Below, in pieces: positions 30,558 to 38,687 of a stretch of 64,000 bases of DNA (position 1 is the first letter of the stretch; each line of letters begins with the position of its first letter). A program made the translations under genes and the position numbers. The stretch spans positions 535,563-599,562 of the forward strand of contig NZ_FNOG01000002.1 of the NCBI RefSeq assembly GCF_900106525.1, read 5' to 3'. The notes under the pieces are model-generated. The model did not search any database. It saw only the letters and a list, made by a program, of their open reading frames with translations, and had not been told where the DNA came from. The stretch comes from Lysobacter enzymogenes. GTDB lineage: Bacteria > Pseudomonadota > Gammaproteobacteria > Xanthomonadales > Xanthomonadaceae.

Positions 30558-31643
30558 ATGCGCCTGCGCCTGCCCCCGCTGTGGCTCCTGGTCCTGCTGT
30601 GGTGGATCGCCTATGCGGTGGTCTACGCCGGGCAGGTACTGAGCATGAGCGAGGCCAGCGGCCATCCCGAGCCGTTCGCCAAGATCCTGGTCGACAGCCT
30701 GTCGATCTGGCTGACCTGGGTGCCGATCACCCTGGGCCTGGTGTGGGTGGTGCGGCGCTGGCCGATCGAGCCGGGCCGGATCGGTCGCGCCTTGGCGATC
30801 CAGTCGCTGGCGGTGCTCGCCGCGGTGCTGCTGCGCGCGGCGCACATGTACTTCACCAACTCGATCCACGTCTGGTTCGAAGTGCTGCCGGACTTCGCCA
30901 CCGTTGCGTTGATGAGCCTGCGCAACAACGTGATGATGGCCTGGATGATCGTCGCCGCCGCGCACGCGGTGGTGCTGTCCGAGCGCATGCGCGAGCGCGA
31001 GCGCCGGCTGCTGCAGGTCGAGGCGCATCTGGCGCGCTCGCGGCTGGAGGCGTTGAGCGCGAAGCTGCACCCGCACTTCCTGTTCAACACCCTCAACTCG
31101 ATCGCCGAACTGGTGCACAGCGACCCCGACGTGGCCGAGGACGTGCTGGTCGGCCTGGCCGAGCTGCTGCACGACAGCCTCGACGCCGACCAGGCGCCGC
31201 TGCGGCCGCTGCGCGCGGAGGCCGAACTGATCCGCACCTACCTGGGCATCGAACAACTGCGCCTGGGCGAGCGCTTGCAGACCCAGTGGGCGCTGGACGA
31301 CGACGCGCTCGACCTGCCGGTGCCCACGCTGCTGCTGTTGCCGCTGGTGGAGAACGCGATCGTCCACGCGATCGCGCGCCGGCGCGAACCCGGCCTGCTG
31401 TCGGTGCGGGCGACGCGCGAAAACGGGCGGCTGATCATCGAAGTGGCCAATCCGCTCGCCGCCGGCGGCTCCGCGCCCGGCAGCGGCCTGGGCCTGGGGA
31501 CGACGCGCGAGCGCCTGCGCTGGCTGTACGCCGAGGCCGCCACGCTGGAGCACGGCCCGACGCCCGACGGCCGCCATCTGGTCCGGGTCGGCCTGCCGCT
31601 CACCCGGCCCGCCAACGCCGCCGACCCGGCGCCGGCGCCATGA
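30558..31643 (+). CDS. LytS-type sensor histidine kinase
   Basis: A 361-aa membrane kinase. The N-terminal part has four hydrophobic segments (about 8-27, 49-68, 78-98 and 120-140). A coiled linker leads to the His_kinase (LytS/YehU) domain with the phospho-acceptor motif KLHPHFLFNTLNSIAEL near residue 175, and an ATPase domain with VPTLLLLPLVENAIVHAI and GLGLGTTRERL. The signal sensed is unknown. Its stop codon overlaps the response regulator start (ATGA). An earlier in-frame GTG at 30513 is possible; the ATG at 30558 puts the first helix near the N-terminus. Confidence 0.9.
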   Translation: MRLRLPPLWLLVLLWWIAYAVVYAGQVLSMSEASGHPEPFAKILVDSLSIWLTWVPITLGLVWVVRRWPIEPGRIGRALAIQSLAVLAAVLLRAAHMYFTNSIHVWFEVLPDFATVALMSLRNNVMMAWMIVAAAHAVVLSERMRERERRLLQVEAHLARSRLEALSAKLHPHFLFNTLNSIAELVHSDPDVAEDVLVGLAELLHDSLDADQAPLRPLRAEAELIRTYLGIEQLRLGERLQTQWALDDDALDLPVPTLLLLPLVENAIVHAIARRREPGLLSVRATRENGRLIIEVANPLAAGGSAPGSGLGLGTTRERLRWLYAEAATLEHGPTPDGRHLVRVGLPLTRPANAADPAPAP

Positions 31644-32401
31644 ACGCGTTGCGTGTGGCCATCGTCGACGACGAGCCGCTGGCGCGCGCGCGCCTGCGCC
31701 GCCTGCTCGAACGCAGCGACGGCGCGCGGGTCGAGGTCGCGGTGGAATGCAGCGACGGCGCCGACCTGGCCGCGGCGCTGGCGCGCACGCCGGTGGACGC
31801 GGTGTTTCTCGACATCCAGATGCCCGAGGCCGACGGCTTCGCCGCGCTGGCGCGGCTGCCGCCGCCGCACCCGGCGATCGTGTTCGTCACCGGCTACAAG
31901 CAGCACGCGGTGCGCGCGTTCGAAGTGCGCGCGACCGACTACCTGCTCAAACCGGTCTCGGCCCGGCGCTTGAGCGAAACCCTCGCGCGGCTGGTGCAAA
32001 CGTGTGCGATGGCAGCGCACGAACCCGCGGCCGCGATCGCGTCGCCCGAGCCGGCGGCGCCGCGCGTCTACCCGGAACGGTTGCCGCTGCCGCTCGGCCA
32101 GCGCCGCGTGCTGGTGCCGGTCGAGGACATCGAACTGGTGATCGCGCAACGCAATTACCTGGAAGTGCAGACCGCCGAGCGCAGCTTCGTGCTGCGCCAG
32201 CCGCTGGCCGCGTTCGCGGCCGAGCTCGATCCGCGCCGCTTCGTCCAGGTGCACCGCTCGCTGCTGGTGCGCGCCGGCGCGGTGCGCGAGATCCGGCCGC
32301 TGGAATCGGCGCGCTTCCGCCTGACCCTGCACAGCGGCAAGCAGGTGCGCAGCGGACGCAACTACCGCGAAGCGGTGCGCGCGCTGCTGCAGCCACGCTG
32401 A
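31640..32401 (+). CDS. LytTR-family response regulator
   Basis: A 253-aa regulator, partner of the kinase it overlaps. The receiver domain (about 5-115) has acidic pocket VDDEP, phospho-Asp in VFLDIQMPEADGF (near 57) and the Lys in LLKPVS. A Pro/Ala-rich linker leads to a LytTR DNA-binding domain (about 150-250) with RNYLEVQTAERSFVLR, FVQVHRSLLVR and SGRNYREAV. LytTR regulators usually bind paired direct repeats; no target is identified here. Confidence 0.93.
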   Translation: MNALRVAIVDDEPLARARLRRLLERSDGARVEVAVECSDGADLAAALARTPVDAVFLDIQMPEADGFAALARLPPPHPAIVFVTGYKQHAVRAFEVRATDYLLKPVSARRLSETLARLVQTCAMAAHEPAAAIASPEPAAPRVYPERLPLPLGQRRVLVPVEDIELVIAQRNYLEVQTAERSFVLRQPLAAFAAELDPRRFVQVHRSLLVRAGAVREIRPLESARFRLTLHSGKQVRSGRNYREAVRALLQPR

Positions 32402-33211
32402 GCCGTTCGCGGCCATCGCGCAACGGCCATCGACGGCCGGCGAACGCTGCGAAAACGCAGCGCATCGGCGCGAACGCCGCGCCGTAACGACGTCCGCGTG
32501 CAGTTCGTCGTCGCGGCCGTGCGCTTCGTCCCACAGCGCTTACCACCGCCGTTGCGCCTGCGTAGCATCGTTTTTGTAGACACACGCATGGGACGCGCGA
32601 TGCAGCGCCAAGGAAGGCCTTGCCGCTTGGGCTGGCGGCATCGTCGCTGCGGACTGTTCCGGTGCGGTTCGGGGTCGATGGGCGGTTCCCAGGTTCCGCC
32701 GCCTGTCGCCTGTGCGCGGTGTCTGCTCCGGCTTCGCGGCCAAGGAGGGCCCGATCGCGCAAGGACGCGCGGGGAAGCGGGAAGGTCGGCAGGTGCGCAA
32801 GGATGCGTATCGCGCCGGCGGATCGGGGACATGCGCAAGGATGCGCATCGGACCGGGGGCTGCGGGACGCGCGCACGGATGCGCTTGGCACCGCGGCCTT
32901 CGGCAGCAAGGGATGATGCGGGACCGTCGCGCCTCGCGGCCGGAAGGAACCGGCCGAGGGGCGCGACTCCCGGAGTGTCGATGGAAAACCGACCGCGCCT
33001 GCGCATCGCGCCGGTCGCGGCGATGGCGCGCGGTGCAAGCCGCCGACAAGCGCCATCCTTACGATGCAACGCGGCGAAACTACCGCCGCTCGATCCCGCC
33101 AATTCGACGACGCGGAAACCCACGATTCGCGAAATGTCCCGTCGCGGCCGCCGCAGCATCGCCGGCGGCCCGAAGCGCGCCTGTCGCAGCGCGCCTTCCT
33201 GCATCGGCCGA
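32402..33211. other. Long non-coding stretch with period-38 repeats
   Basis: About 810 bases between the response regulator and the DUF4097 gene. Open frames exist on both strands but their translations are Arg/Pro/Ala-rich and resemble no protein. The only structure I see is the four-copy 38-base repeat at 32755-32906. Confidence 0.6.
32755..32906. repeat. Four degenerate 38-bp tandem repeats
   Basis: Units start at 32755, 32793, 32831 and 32869, each exactly 38 bases. The best conserved segment is GCGCAAGGATGCG at the left of each unit (GCGCAAGGACGCG, GCGCAAGGATGCG, GCGCAAGGATGCG, GCGCACGGATGCG), followed by a C/G-rich half ending GGGAC or GGCAG. Confidence 0.8.
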
Positions 33212-34171
33212 TCAGTTCAGATCCAGCACCGCATCGCCGGAGAACGTCTCCAGGCGGACCCGGCCGTTGCCGCCGCCGTAGCGCTGTTCGAAGCTCGAAC
33301 CCGGGCCGTGCTTCGGCCGCTGGATCTGCGCGTCGGGTGCGCGCAGGTCGCCGCTGAAGCTCTCCCCGCGCACCACCGCCGACAGGTTGCGCGGCAGGCG
33401 CAGGCGCACATCGCCGCTGACCGTCTTCAGACCGATCTCGCCGCCGGCGGCGAGCGCCGCGGCGATGCGCAGATCGCCGGACACCGACTCGCCGGAGATC
33501 TTGTTCAAGCTCGATTCGTGCGCGGCCATGTCGACCGAGCCGGACACGGTTTCCACCGAGGCCTCGCCGCTGAGGCGGCCGCGCAGGTTCAGGTCGCCGC
33601 TGACCGTCTGCGCCGAAACCTTGGGGCTGTTAAGGGTCAGGTTGAGGTCGCCGCTGACGCTCTCGATCTGGGCCTCGCGCGGCGCGCCGGCGACGATCAC
33701 ATCGCCGCTGACGCTTTCGATCTTGAGCTCGCGCGAGGCCACGCCGTTGACGTCGACGCTGGCCGACACCGCATCGATGTCGAGCTTGGCGCGCAGCGGC
33801 ACGGTGATCTTGAGATCGCTCGGCTCGCCCTTGTCGCCGCCGGCGAGGAAGCCGATGCCGCTGCCGCGGTTGGGATAGCGCACCTTGATCGACAGCTGCT
33901 GCTTGTCGCCTTCGATCGCCAGCTTCTCGACGCCGTCGCCGAGCGAGCCTTCGATCTTGACCTCGGGGCGGTCCCAGACCCGGACCTGGATCGAGCCTTT
34001 GACGTTGTCGATCTCGACGCTGCCGAGCGGATCGAGCGCGCGGGTTTCGTTGATCGGCGTGGCGGCGAAGGCCGGCAGCGCCGCGGCCAGGGCCACGGTC
34101 AAGGTCAGGGCCGGCAGGCCGGGAGCGACGGCGCGTGGAACGCTGCGGTTGCGGAAGGCGGCGGGAATCAT
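33212..34171 (-). CDS. DUF4097-family secreted beta-solenoid protein
   Basis: A 319-aa exported protein with a signal peptide (..ALPAFAATP, cleavage near 37) and a long beta-solenoid built on the repeated phrase ESVSGDV/QTVSGDL/ETVSGSV/KTVSGDV, typical of DUF4097 (putative auto-transporter-adhesin-head-like domain). These proteins are often encoded with ECF or anti-sigma systems and may have structural or signalling roles in the envelope; none is proven. It is the third gene of the ECF sigma operon, 18 bases after the preceding gene. GAGGAGA ribosome site. Confidence 0.88.
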   Translation of the reverse strand: MIPAAFRNRSVPRAVAPGLPALTLTVALAAALPAFAATPINETRALDPLGSVEIDNVKGSIQVRVWDRPEVKIEGSLGDGVEKLAIEGDKQQLSIKVRYPNRGSGIGFLAGGDKGEPSDLKITVPLRAKLDIDAVSASVDVNGVASRELKIESVSGDVIVAGAPREAQIESVSGDLNLTLNSPKVSAQTVSGDLNLRGRLSGEASVETVSGSVDMAAHESSLNKISGESVSGDLRIAAALAAGGEIGLKTVSGDVRLRLPRNLSAVVRGESFSGDLRAPDAQIQRPKHGPGSSFEQRYGGGNGRVRLETFSGDAVLDLN

Positions 34172-34189
34172 CGGAGCGTTCTCCTCGGA

Positions 34190-34843
34190 TCAGGTGTAGG
34201 CCAGGCGCTGCGCGAGCGCGAGGCGGCGTGCGTAGGTGCGGCGCAGCTGTTCCAGCAGCATCCGCGAATCGGGGTTGTGCGAAAGCGCATCGAGGATCAG
34301 CGCGGCGTTGCGGTCGAGGTCGTCGAAGGCCGGCTTCATCGCCACCGAAGCGGCCGAGACCGGTTCGACTTCGCGCAGCGCGGCCTGGTACTGCAAGGTC
34401 ATGCCCTGGGCCTCGCGCTGGAGCAGGCTCGGCGCGGCGCCGGGCCGGGCCGCCGACGAAGCGGTGGGCTGGACGGCCGCGTAGCCGCCGGCCGGCGCGG
34501 ACGGATCCTGGGCGCCGCGGAAATGCGCGCCCAGACCGACCGCGAGCGCGGCCACGCTCGCGGCCAGGGCCAGCGGCGCCATCCAGCCGCGGGAGGGGGC
34601 GTTGCGGCGCGGCAGGGCGACCACCGCGGCGGACTCATTGGCGACGCGTACGGCGGGTTCGGTCGGCTTCGCCTGTTCGCCGGCCGGGGCCTGCTCGCCC
34701 AGGCGTGCGGCGATGCCGGACCACAGGTCGCGCGACGGCGGCTGGTCGCGGCGCAGCGCGCGCAGTTGCCAGCGCAGCGCGTCGGGCAGTTCGCCCTCGC
34801 CGGCGCGGTCCGGGCCGCGCGGATGGAGTTCGTTGTCGTTCAT
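34190..34843 (-). CDS. Probable anti-sigma factor (single-span membrane protein)
   Basis: A 217-aa product with an N-terminal cytoplasmic part of about 85 residues, one membrane segment (WMAPLALAASVAALAVGL, about 88-105) and a periplasmic C-terminal part with helical segments ending RRTYARRLALAQRLAYT. No zinc-binding HxxxCxxC motif is seen, so this is not a classical ZAS anti-sigma factor. The role is inferred from topology and from its ATGA overlap with the upstream sigma gene and the DUF4097 gene downstream. Confidence 0.7.
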   Translation of the reverse strand: MNDNELHPRGPDRAGEGELPDALRWQLRALRRDQPPSRDLWSGIAARLGEQAPAGEQAKPTEPAVRVANESAAVVALPRRNAPSRGWMAPLALAASVAALAVGLGAHFRGAQDPSAPAGGYAAVQPTASSAARPGAAPSLLQREAQGMTLQYQAALREVEPVSAASVAMKPAFDDLDRNAALILDALSHNPDSRMLLEQLRRTYARRLALAQRLAYT

Positions 34844-35427
34844 GCCTGTTCTCCGAGCCGGGCGCGCAGCAGGCTGCGCGCGCGGTGCAATTGCGCCTTG
34901 GAACTGCCGACCGCCATGCCCAGTTCGGCGGCGATCTCTTCGTGCTTCCAGCCTTCCACGTCGTACAGCACCAACACGGCGCGGGCGCGCGGCGGCAGGC
35001 TGGCGACGGCGCGCTCCAGGTCCATCGACAGCGCGGTGACGTGGCCGGCCGAATCGGCGCTGCCGAGCGTGTCGAAGGTTTCCTCGTCGCTGTCCTCGAA
35101 CGGACGGCTGCGACGGCCGCGCAATTCCATCAGCGCGGTGTTGACCGCGAGCCGGTGCAGCCAGGTGCCGAACGCCGATTCGAAGCGGAAGTTCGGCAGC
35201 GCCTGCCAGGCGCGGACGAAGGCTTCCTGGGTCAGATCCTCGGCGCGGGCGCCGTGGTAGCCGACCAGGCGCGCAATGACGCCGTGGACGCGGCTGGCAT
35301 GGCGGCGGTACAGCGCCTCGAAGGCGGCCACGCCGCCGGCGGCGGCCTGCGCGACCAGGGCCTGGTCGGCGTCGGCATCGAGCGCGGGGGCGGCGTCGGG
35401 CATGGTGTCGTTCACGGCGGTCAGCAT
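34840..35427 (-). CDS. ECF-family RNA polymerase sigma factor
   Basis: A 195-aa sigma factor. Region 2 (about 28-95) has FEALYRRHASRVHGVIAR and DLTQEAFVRAWQALPNF; region 4 (about 130-190) has LPPRARAVLVLYDVEGWKHE and AVGSSKAQLHRARSLLRARL. It is the first gene of a three-gene operon with a membrane protein (4-base overlap) and a DUF4097 protein. Start uncertain: ATG 35427 (MLTAVNDTMPDA) or ATG 35403 eight codons later; neither has a strong ribosome site. Confidence 0.9.
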   Translation of the reverse strand: MLTAVNDTMPDAAPALDADADQALVAQAAAGGVAAFEALYRRHASRVHGVIARLVGYHGARAEDLTQEAFVRAWQALPNFRFESAFGTWLHRLAVNTALMELRGRRSRPFEDSDEETFDTLGSADSAGHVTALSMDLERAVASLPPRARAVLVLYDVEGWKHEEIAAELGMAVGSSKAQLHRARSLLRARLGEQA

Positions 35428-35520
35428 ACTGAGTCCGATGCGGGGTCGGGGCTCAGGGTTTAAGGCGTTGGAGGCGGGCCGCGGGCGGCGAAGAGCCAAG
35501 GGCCGCGTCTGCTCAAGGTC

Positions 35521-35603
35521 GTCATCCCCGCGCAGGCGGGGATCCAGAGACTTCAGCGCTATGCCTCGGTGAAGCCCTGGATCCCCGCCTTCGCGGGGAT
35601 GAC
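35521..35603. repeat. Palindromic interspersed repeat (GTCATCCCCGCG family, core inverted)
   Basis: Same arms as the copy at 28961, but the core reads GATCCAGAGACTTCAGCG..GCCTCGGTGAAGCCCTGGAT, the reverse orientation. The right arm is perfect and the left has CGCAGGCGGG. Confidence 0.9.
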
Positions 35604-35671
35604 GGCTTGGAAGAGGCGTAACGACGGAAAACGCGCCCGGCCGGAATGCCCGGCAGGCGGGACCACCGAAG

Positions 35672-35793
35672 CCCCTCTCCCGCCTGCGGGAGAGGGGTTG
35701 GGGTGAGGGGCCGCAGCCGCGTGCCCTCATCCGGCCCCCTGCCTACGCAGGGGCAGGCTCTGCGGGCCACCTTCTCCCGCAAGCGGGAGAAGG
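35672..35793. repeat. Double REP-like hairpin element
   Basis: Two hairpins: CCCCTCTCCCGC-CT-GCGGGAGAGGGG at 35672-35697, followed by GTTGGGGTGAGGG, and CCTTCTCCCGC-AA-GCGGGAGAAGG at 35770-35793. The first matches the element after the chitinase gene. The pair ends 10 bases from the pckG stop and may help end that transcript, which runs leftwards. Confidence 0.8.
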
Positions 35794-35803
35794 AACGGCG
35801 CGA

Positions 35804-37609
35804 TCAGCCCTTCAACGCCGCAGCGATGCGCTTTTGCTCGTCGTGCAGCGCCTGCGGCATGCGCGGGCCGTACTCGCGCAGGTACTCGCCGATGCTGTCG
35901 AACTCGGCGCTCCAGCCGGCGTGGTCGAAGCCAAACAGCTTGGCGTGGGCCTCCTCGCTCAGCGCGACGCCGTCGAGGTTGAGGTCGCTCGCCTGCGGCA
36001 GATGCCCGATCGGCGTTTCCGCCGCACCGGCCTCGCCCTTGACCCGGCCGATCATCCACTCCAGCACGCGCAGGTTGTCGCCGAAGCCCGGCCACAGGAA
36101 CTTGCCGTCGTCGCCCTTGCGGAACCAGTTGACGTGGAAGACCTTCGGCAGCTTCGCGCCGGCTTGGTCAAACGACAGCCAGTGGCCGAAGTAATCGGCG
36201 AAGTTGTAGCCGCAGAACGGCTTCATCGCCATCGGGTCGCGGCGCATCACGCCGACCGCGCCGGTCGCGGCGGCGGTGGTTTCCGAGCCCATCGCCGCGC
36301 CGACCAGCACGCCGTGGGTCCAGTCGCGCGCTTCGAACACCAGCGGCACCAGCGAGGCGCGGCGGCCGCCGAACACGATCGCCGAGATCGGCACGCCGGC
36401 GGGGTTTTCCGCTTCCGGCGAATAGCTCGGGCACTGCTTGGCCGAAACGGTGAAGCGCGCGTTGGGATGCGCGGCCGGGCCCTTGGCGGCGTCGAAGCCG
36501 TTGCCGCGCCAGTCGGTGACCGGGGCGAGGCCGTTGTCCAGGCCTTCCCACCACGGCTGCGCGTCGGCGGTGACGCCGACGTTGGTGAAGATGGTGTTGG
36601 TCTGGATCGAGGCCAGCGCGTTCGGGTTCGACTTGGCCGAGGTGCCCGGCGCGACGCCGAAGTAGCCGGCCTCGGGATTGATCGCGTACAGGCGGCCGTC
36701 GGCGCCCGGACGCATCCAGCAGATGTCGTCGCCGACCGTCCACACCTTCCACCCGGCCTGGCGATAGCCTTCCGGCGGAATCAGCATGGCCAGGTTGGTC
36801 TTGCCGCAGGCCGACGGGAACGCCGCGGCGACGTAATGGGTTTCGCCCTGCGGGTTCTCGATGCCGACGATCAGCATGTGCTCGGCCAGCCAGCCTTCGT
36901 TGCGGGCCTGGTGCGAGGCGATGCGCAGCGCGTGGCACTTCTTGCCGAGCAGGGCGTTGCCGCCGTAGCCCGAGCCGAACGACTTGATGGTCAGCTCGTC
37001 CGGGAAATGCATGATGAAGCGGCGCTCGGGATCGAGCTCGCCGATCGAATGCAGGCCGCGCACGAACGAGTCGCCGCCTTCGATGCGCTTGAGCGCGGCC
37101 GCGCCCATGCGCGTCATCGTGCGCATGTTGGCGACCACGTACGGCGAATCGGTGATCTCCACGCCGCAACGCGCCAGCTTTGATTCGATCGGGCCCATGC
37201 AGTAAGGGATCACGTACATCGTGCGTCCCTTCATGCAGCCTTCGAACAACGCGTCCATCTTCGCGTGCGCGTCGCGCGGCGCCATCCAGTGGTTGTTCGG
37301 GCCGGCGTCTTCGGGCTGCTGGGTGCACACGAAGGTCAGGTGCTCCACGCGCGCCACATCGTCCGGATGCGAGCGGTGCAGGTAGCTGCCCGGATGGGTG
37401 TCCTGGTTCAAGGTCTCCAGTGTGCCGTCGGCCAGCATGCGCTGCAGCAGCGCCTGGTACTCGGCGTCGCTGCCGTCGCACCACACGATCGCGTCGGGAC
37501 GGGTCAGCGCGGCCACCTGCGCCACCCACTGGTTGAGCGCCGGCAACGAACTGCCCGCGCTCCCCGGCGCGGCAGTCGCGGGGGCGGGATCTTTCAAATT
37601 GGCATTCAC
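35804..37609 (-). CDS. pckG: Phosphoenolpyruvate carboxykinase (GTP)
   Basis: Converts oxaloacetate and GTP to PEP, CO2 and GDP in gluconeogenesis. The 601-aa protein has the P-loop motif FPSACGKTNLAML near residue 270 with the reactive cysteine, SFGSGYGGNALLGKKC, the GDDICWMRPGADG kinase-2 region and GVLVGAAMGSETTAAA. These identify the GTP-dependent family and not the ATP-dependent PckA. The start is GTG at 37609 behind GGAGAG. It is 36 bases downstream of the TetR gene on the same strand, so the two may be co-transcribed. Confidence 0.96.
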   Translation of the reverse strand: MNANLKDPAPATAAPGSAGSSLPALNQWVAQVAALTRPDAIVWCDGSDAEYQALLQRMLADGTLETLNQDTHPGSYLHRSHPDDVARVEHLTFVCTQQPEDAGPNNHWMAPRDAHAKMDALFEGCMKGRTMYVIPYCMGPIESKLARCGVEITDSPYVVANMRTMTRMGAAALKRIEGGDSFVRGLHSIGELDPERRFIMHFPDELTIKSFGSGYGGNALLGKKCHALRIASHQARNEGWLAEHMLIVGIENPQGETHYVAAAFPSACGKTNLAMLIPPEGYRQAGWKVWTVGDDICWMRPGADGRLYAINPEAGYFGVAPGTSAKSNPNALASIQTNTIFTNVGVTADAQPWWEGLDNGLAPVTDWRGNGFDAAKGPAAHPNARFTVSAKQCPSYSPEAENPAGVPISAIVFGGRRASLVPLVFEARDWTHGVLVGAAMGSETTAAATGAVGVMRRDPMAMKPFCGYNFADYFGHWLSFDQAGAKLPKVFHVNWFRKGDDGKFLWPGFGDNLRVLEWMIGRVKGEAGAAETPIGHLPQASDLNLDGVALSEEAHAKLFGFDHAGWSAEFDSIGEYLREYGPRMPQALHDEQKRIAAALKG

Positions 37610-37645
37610 GGCAGTGCTCTCCGGGGGATCGGAAAAGGAAGCGGT

Positions 37646-38302
37646 TTACGACGAGGGAATCAGCGTGGCCATCATGTGTTCGACATAGGCCTCGAACTCG
37701 TCGTGTTGCATGCGGGTCTGGTGCAGTTGCAGGTTCAACTGCAGGAAGCCCACATAGGCGGCGTAGAGCAGCCGCGCGCGGTGCTGCGCGTCGGTGCGGC
37801 TCAGGCCGGCCTGGCGGAACGATGCGGTGAGGTAATCCAGGCGGCGTTCGGAAACGCGGCCGATCACCGGCTGCACGGCGGGATGGTCCAGCGCCTTGAG
37901 CAGTTCGGAATAGATGATGTGCGACTTGACCTCGTGGGCGACGAGGTGGAACAGCGAGCGCAGGCGCTGGCGCGGATCGGGGATCGGCTCGAGCTGGCCG
38001 AACACGGTTTCCTGTTCGACTTTCTCCCAGCGCTCCAGCGCCGCGACCAGCAACGCATCGCGCGAAGGGAAGTGCCAGTAGAAGCTGCCCTTGGTTACGC
38101 CGAGGCGTCGCGCCAGCGGTTCAACCGCAACGGCGGCCACGCCTTGCTCGGCGATCAGATCGAGCGCGGCCTGCGCCCAATCGTCGGCGCTGAGGCGTCC
38201 GCTGCGCTCGGGCTTGCTGGCCTCCGCCTTGCTGGAGGGCTTGGCGTCGGCGGACGCGGTGTCGAGCGAGGGCTCGGACTTGTTCGGGGCGGGCTGGTTC
38301 AT
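37646..38302 (-). CDS. TetR-family transcriptional regulator
   Basis: A 218-aa regulator. After a low-complexity N-terminal 45 residues comes a TetR helix-turn-helix (about 48-92) with AALDLIAEQGVAAVAVEPLA and RLGVTKGSFYWHFPSRDAL. The ligand domain follows with no recognised signature. It lies divergent from fadE with a shared 385-base region, and ahead of pckG, so it probably controls fatty-acid beta-oxidation and perhaps PEP synthesis in response to acyl-CoA. Start: ATG 38302 (MNQPAPNK) preferred over an in-frame TTG three codons upstream. Confidence 0.88.
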   Translation of the reverse strand: MNQPAPNKSEPSLDTASADAKPSSKAEASKPERSGRLSADDWAQAALDLIAEQGVAAVAVEPLARRLGVTKGSFYWHFPSRDALLVAALERWEKVEQETVFGQLEPIPDPRQRLRSLFHLVAHEVKSHIIYSELLKALDHPAVQPVIGRVSERRLDYLTASFRQAGLSRTDAQHRARLLYAAYVGFLQLNLQLHQTRMQHDEFEAYVEHMMATLIPSS

Positions 38303-38687
38303 GGCTGCCAAGTTTATCCATACGCCTTGGTCGGGAACAGTACGCAGTGCAGCAAACCGTTCCGAATCGGCTCAGGAAGATAATGCTGCATCGCAACACG
38401 AACTCCGTCGAAAACGCCGCTTGTGCGCGCTTTTCCGCGGCGCGCGCGGTGCGGACGCAGCGTTGCGCGAAAAAGCGCGCCGGTCGGTTGACAGCACTCC
38501 GAGCGCGCACCCATACTCGACCGTATGTTATGCGTTTGATGCCAGCGTTTGAATGCCGGACATCACATGCGAACGACCCGACCCGCCGTAAACAGGGCCT
38601 GGCTCCCAAAAACAGCCCGGCCCGGCCACCGTCCTTACTAGCTGCCCTCACTAGCCTGGTCCAGCCGCACCTCTCTGGAGCGCCGTC
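38303..38687. other. Divergent regulatory region between TetR and fadE
   Basis: No gene is seen in these 385 bases. The region holds the candidate fadE promoter and a palindromic operator at 38488-38527. Confidence 0.6.
38488..38527 (+). promoter_or_regulatory. Candidate fadE promoter with overlapping TetR operator
   Basis: TTGACA (38488-38493) and CATACT (38512-38517) are spaced by 18 bases. The -10 lies inside the inverted repeat CATAC-TCGACC-GTATG (38512-38527). A dyad over the -10 is a typical site for repression by the adjacent TetR protein. Confidence 0.55.

Noticed and set aside
32755-32906. Possible CRISPR array.
   Set aside because: The units are contiguous and degenerate, with no unique spacers of constant length, and there are no cas genes.
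32540-33049. Minus-strand frame with internally repeated Arg/Pro/Ala text.
   Set aside because: The repetition comes from the 38-base DNA repeats and not from a protein domain; no start signal or homology is recognised.
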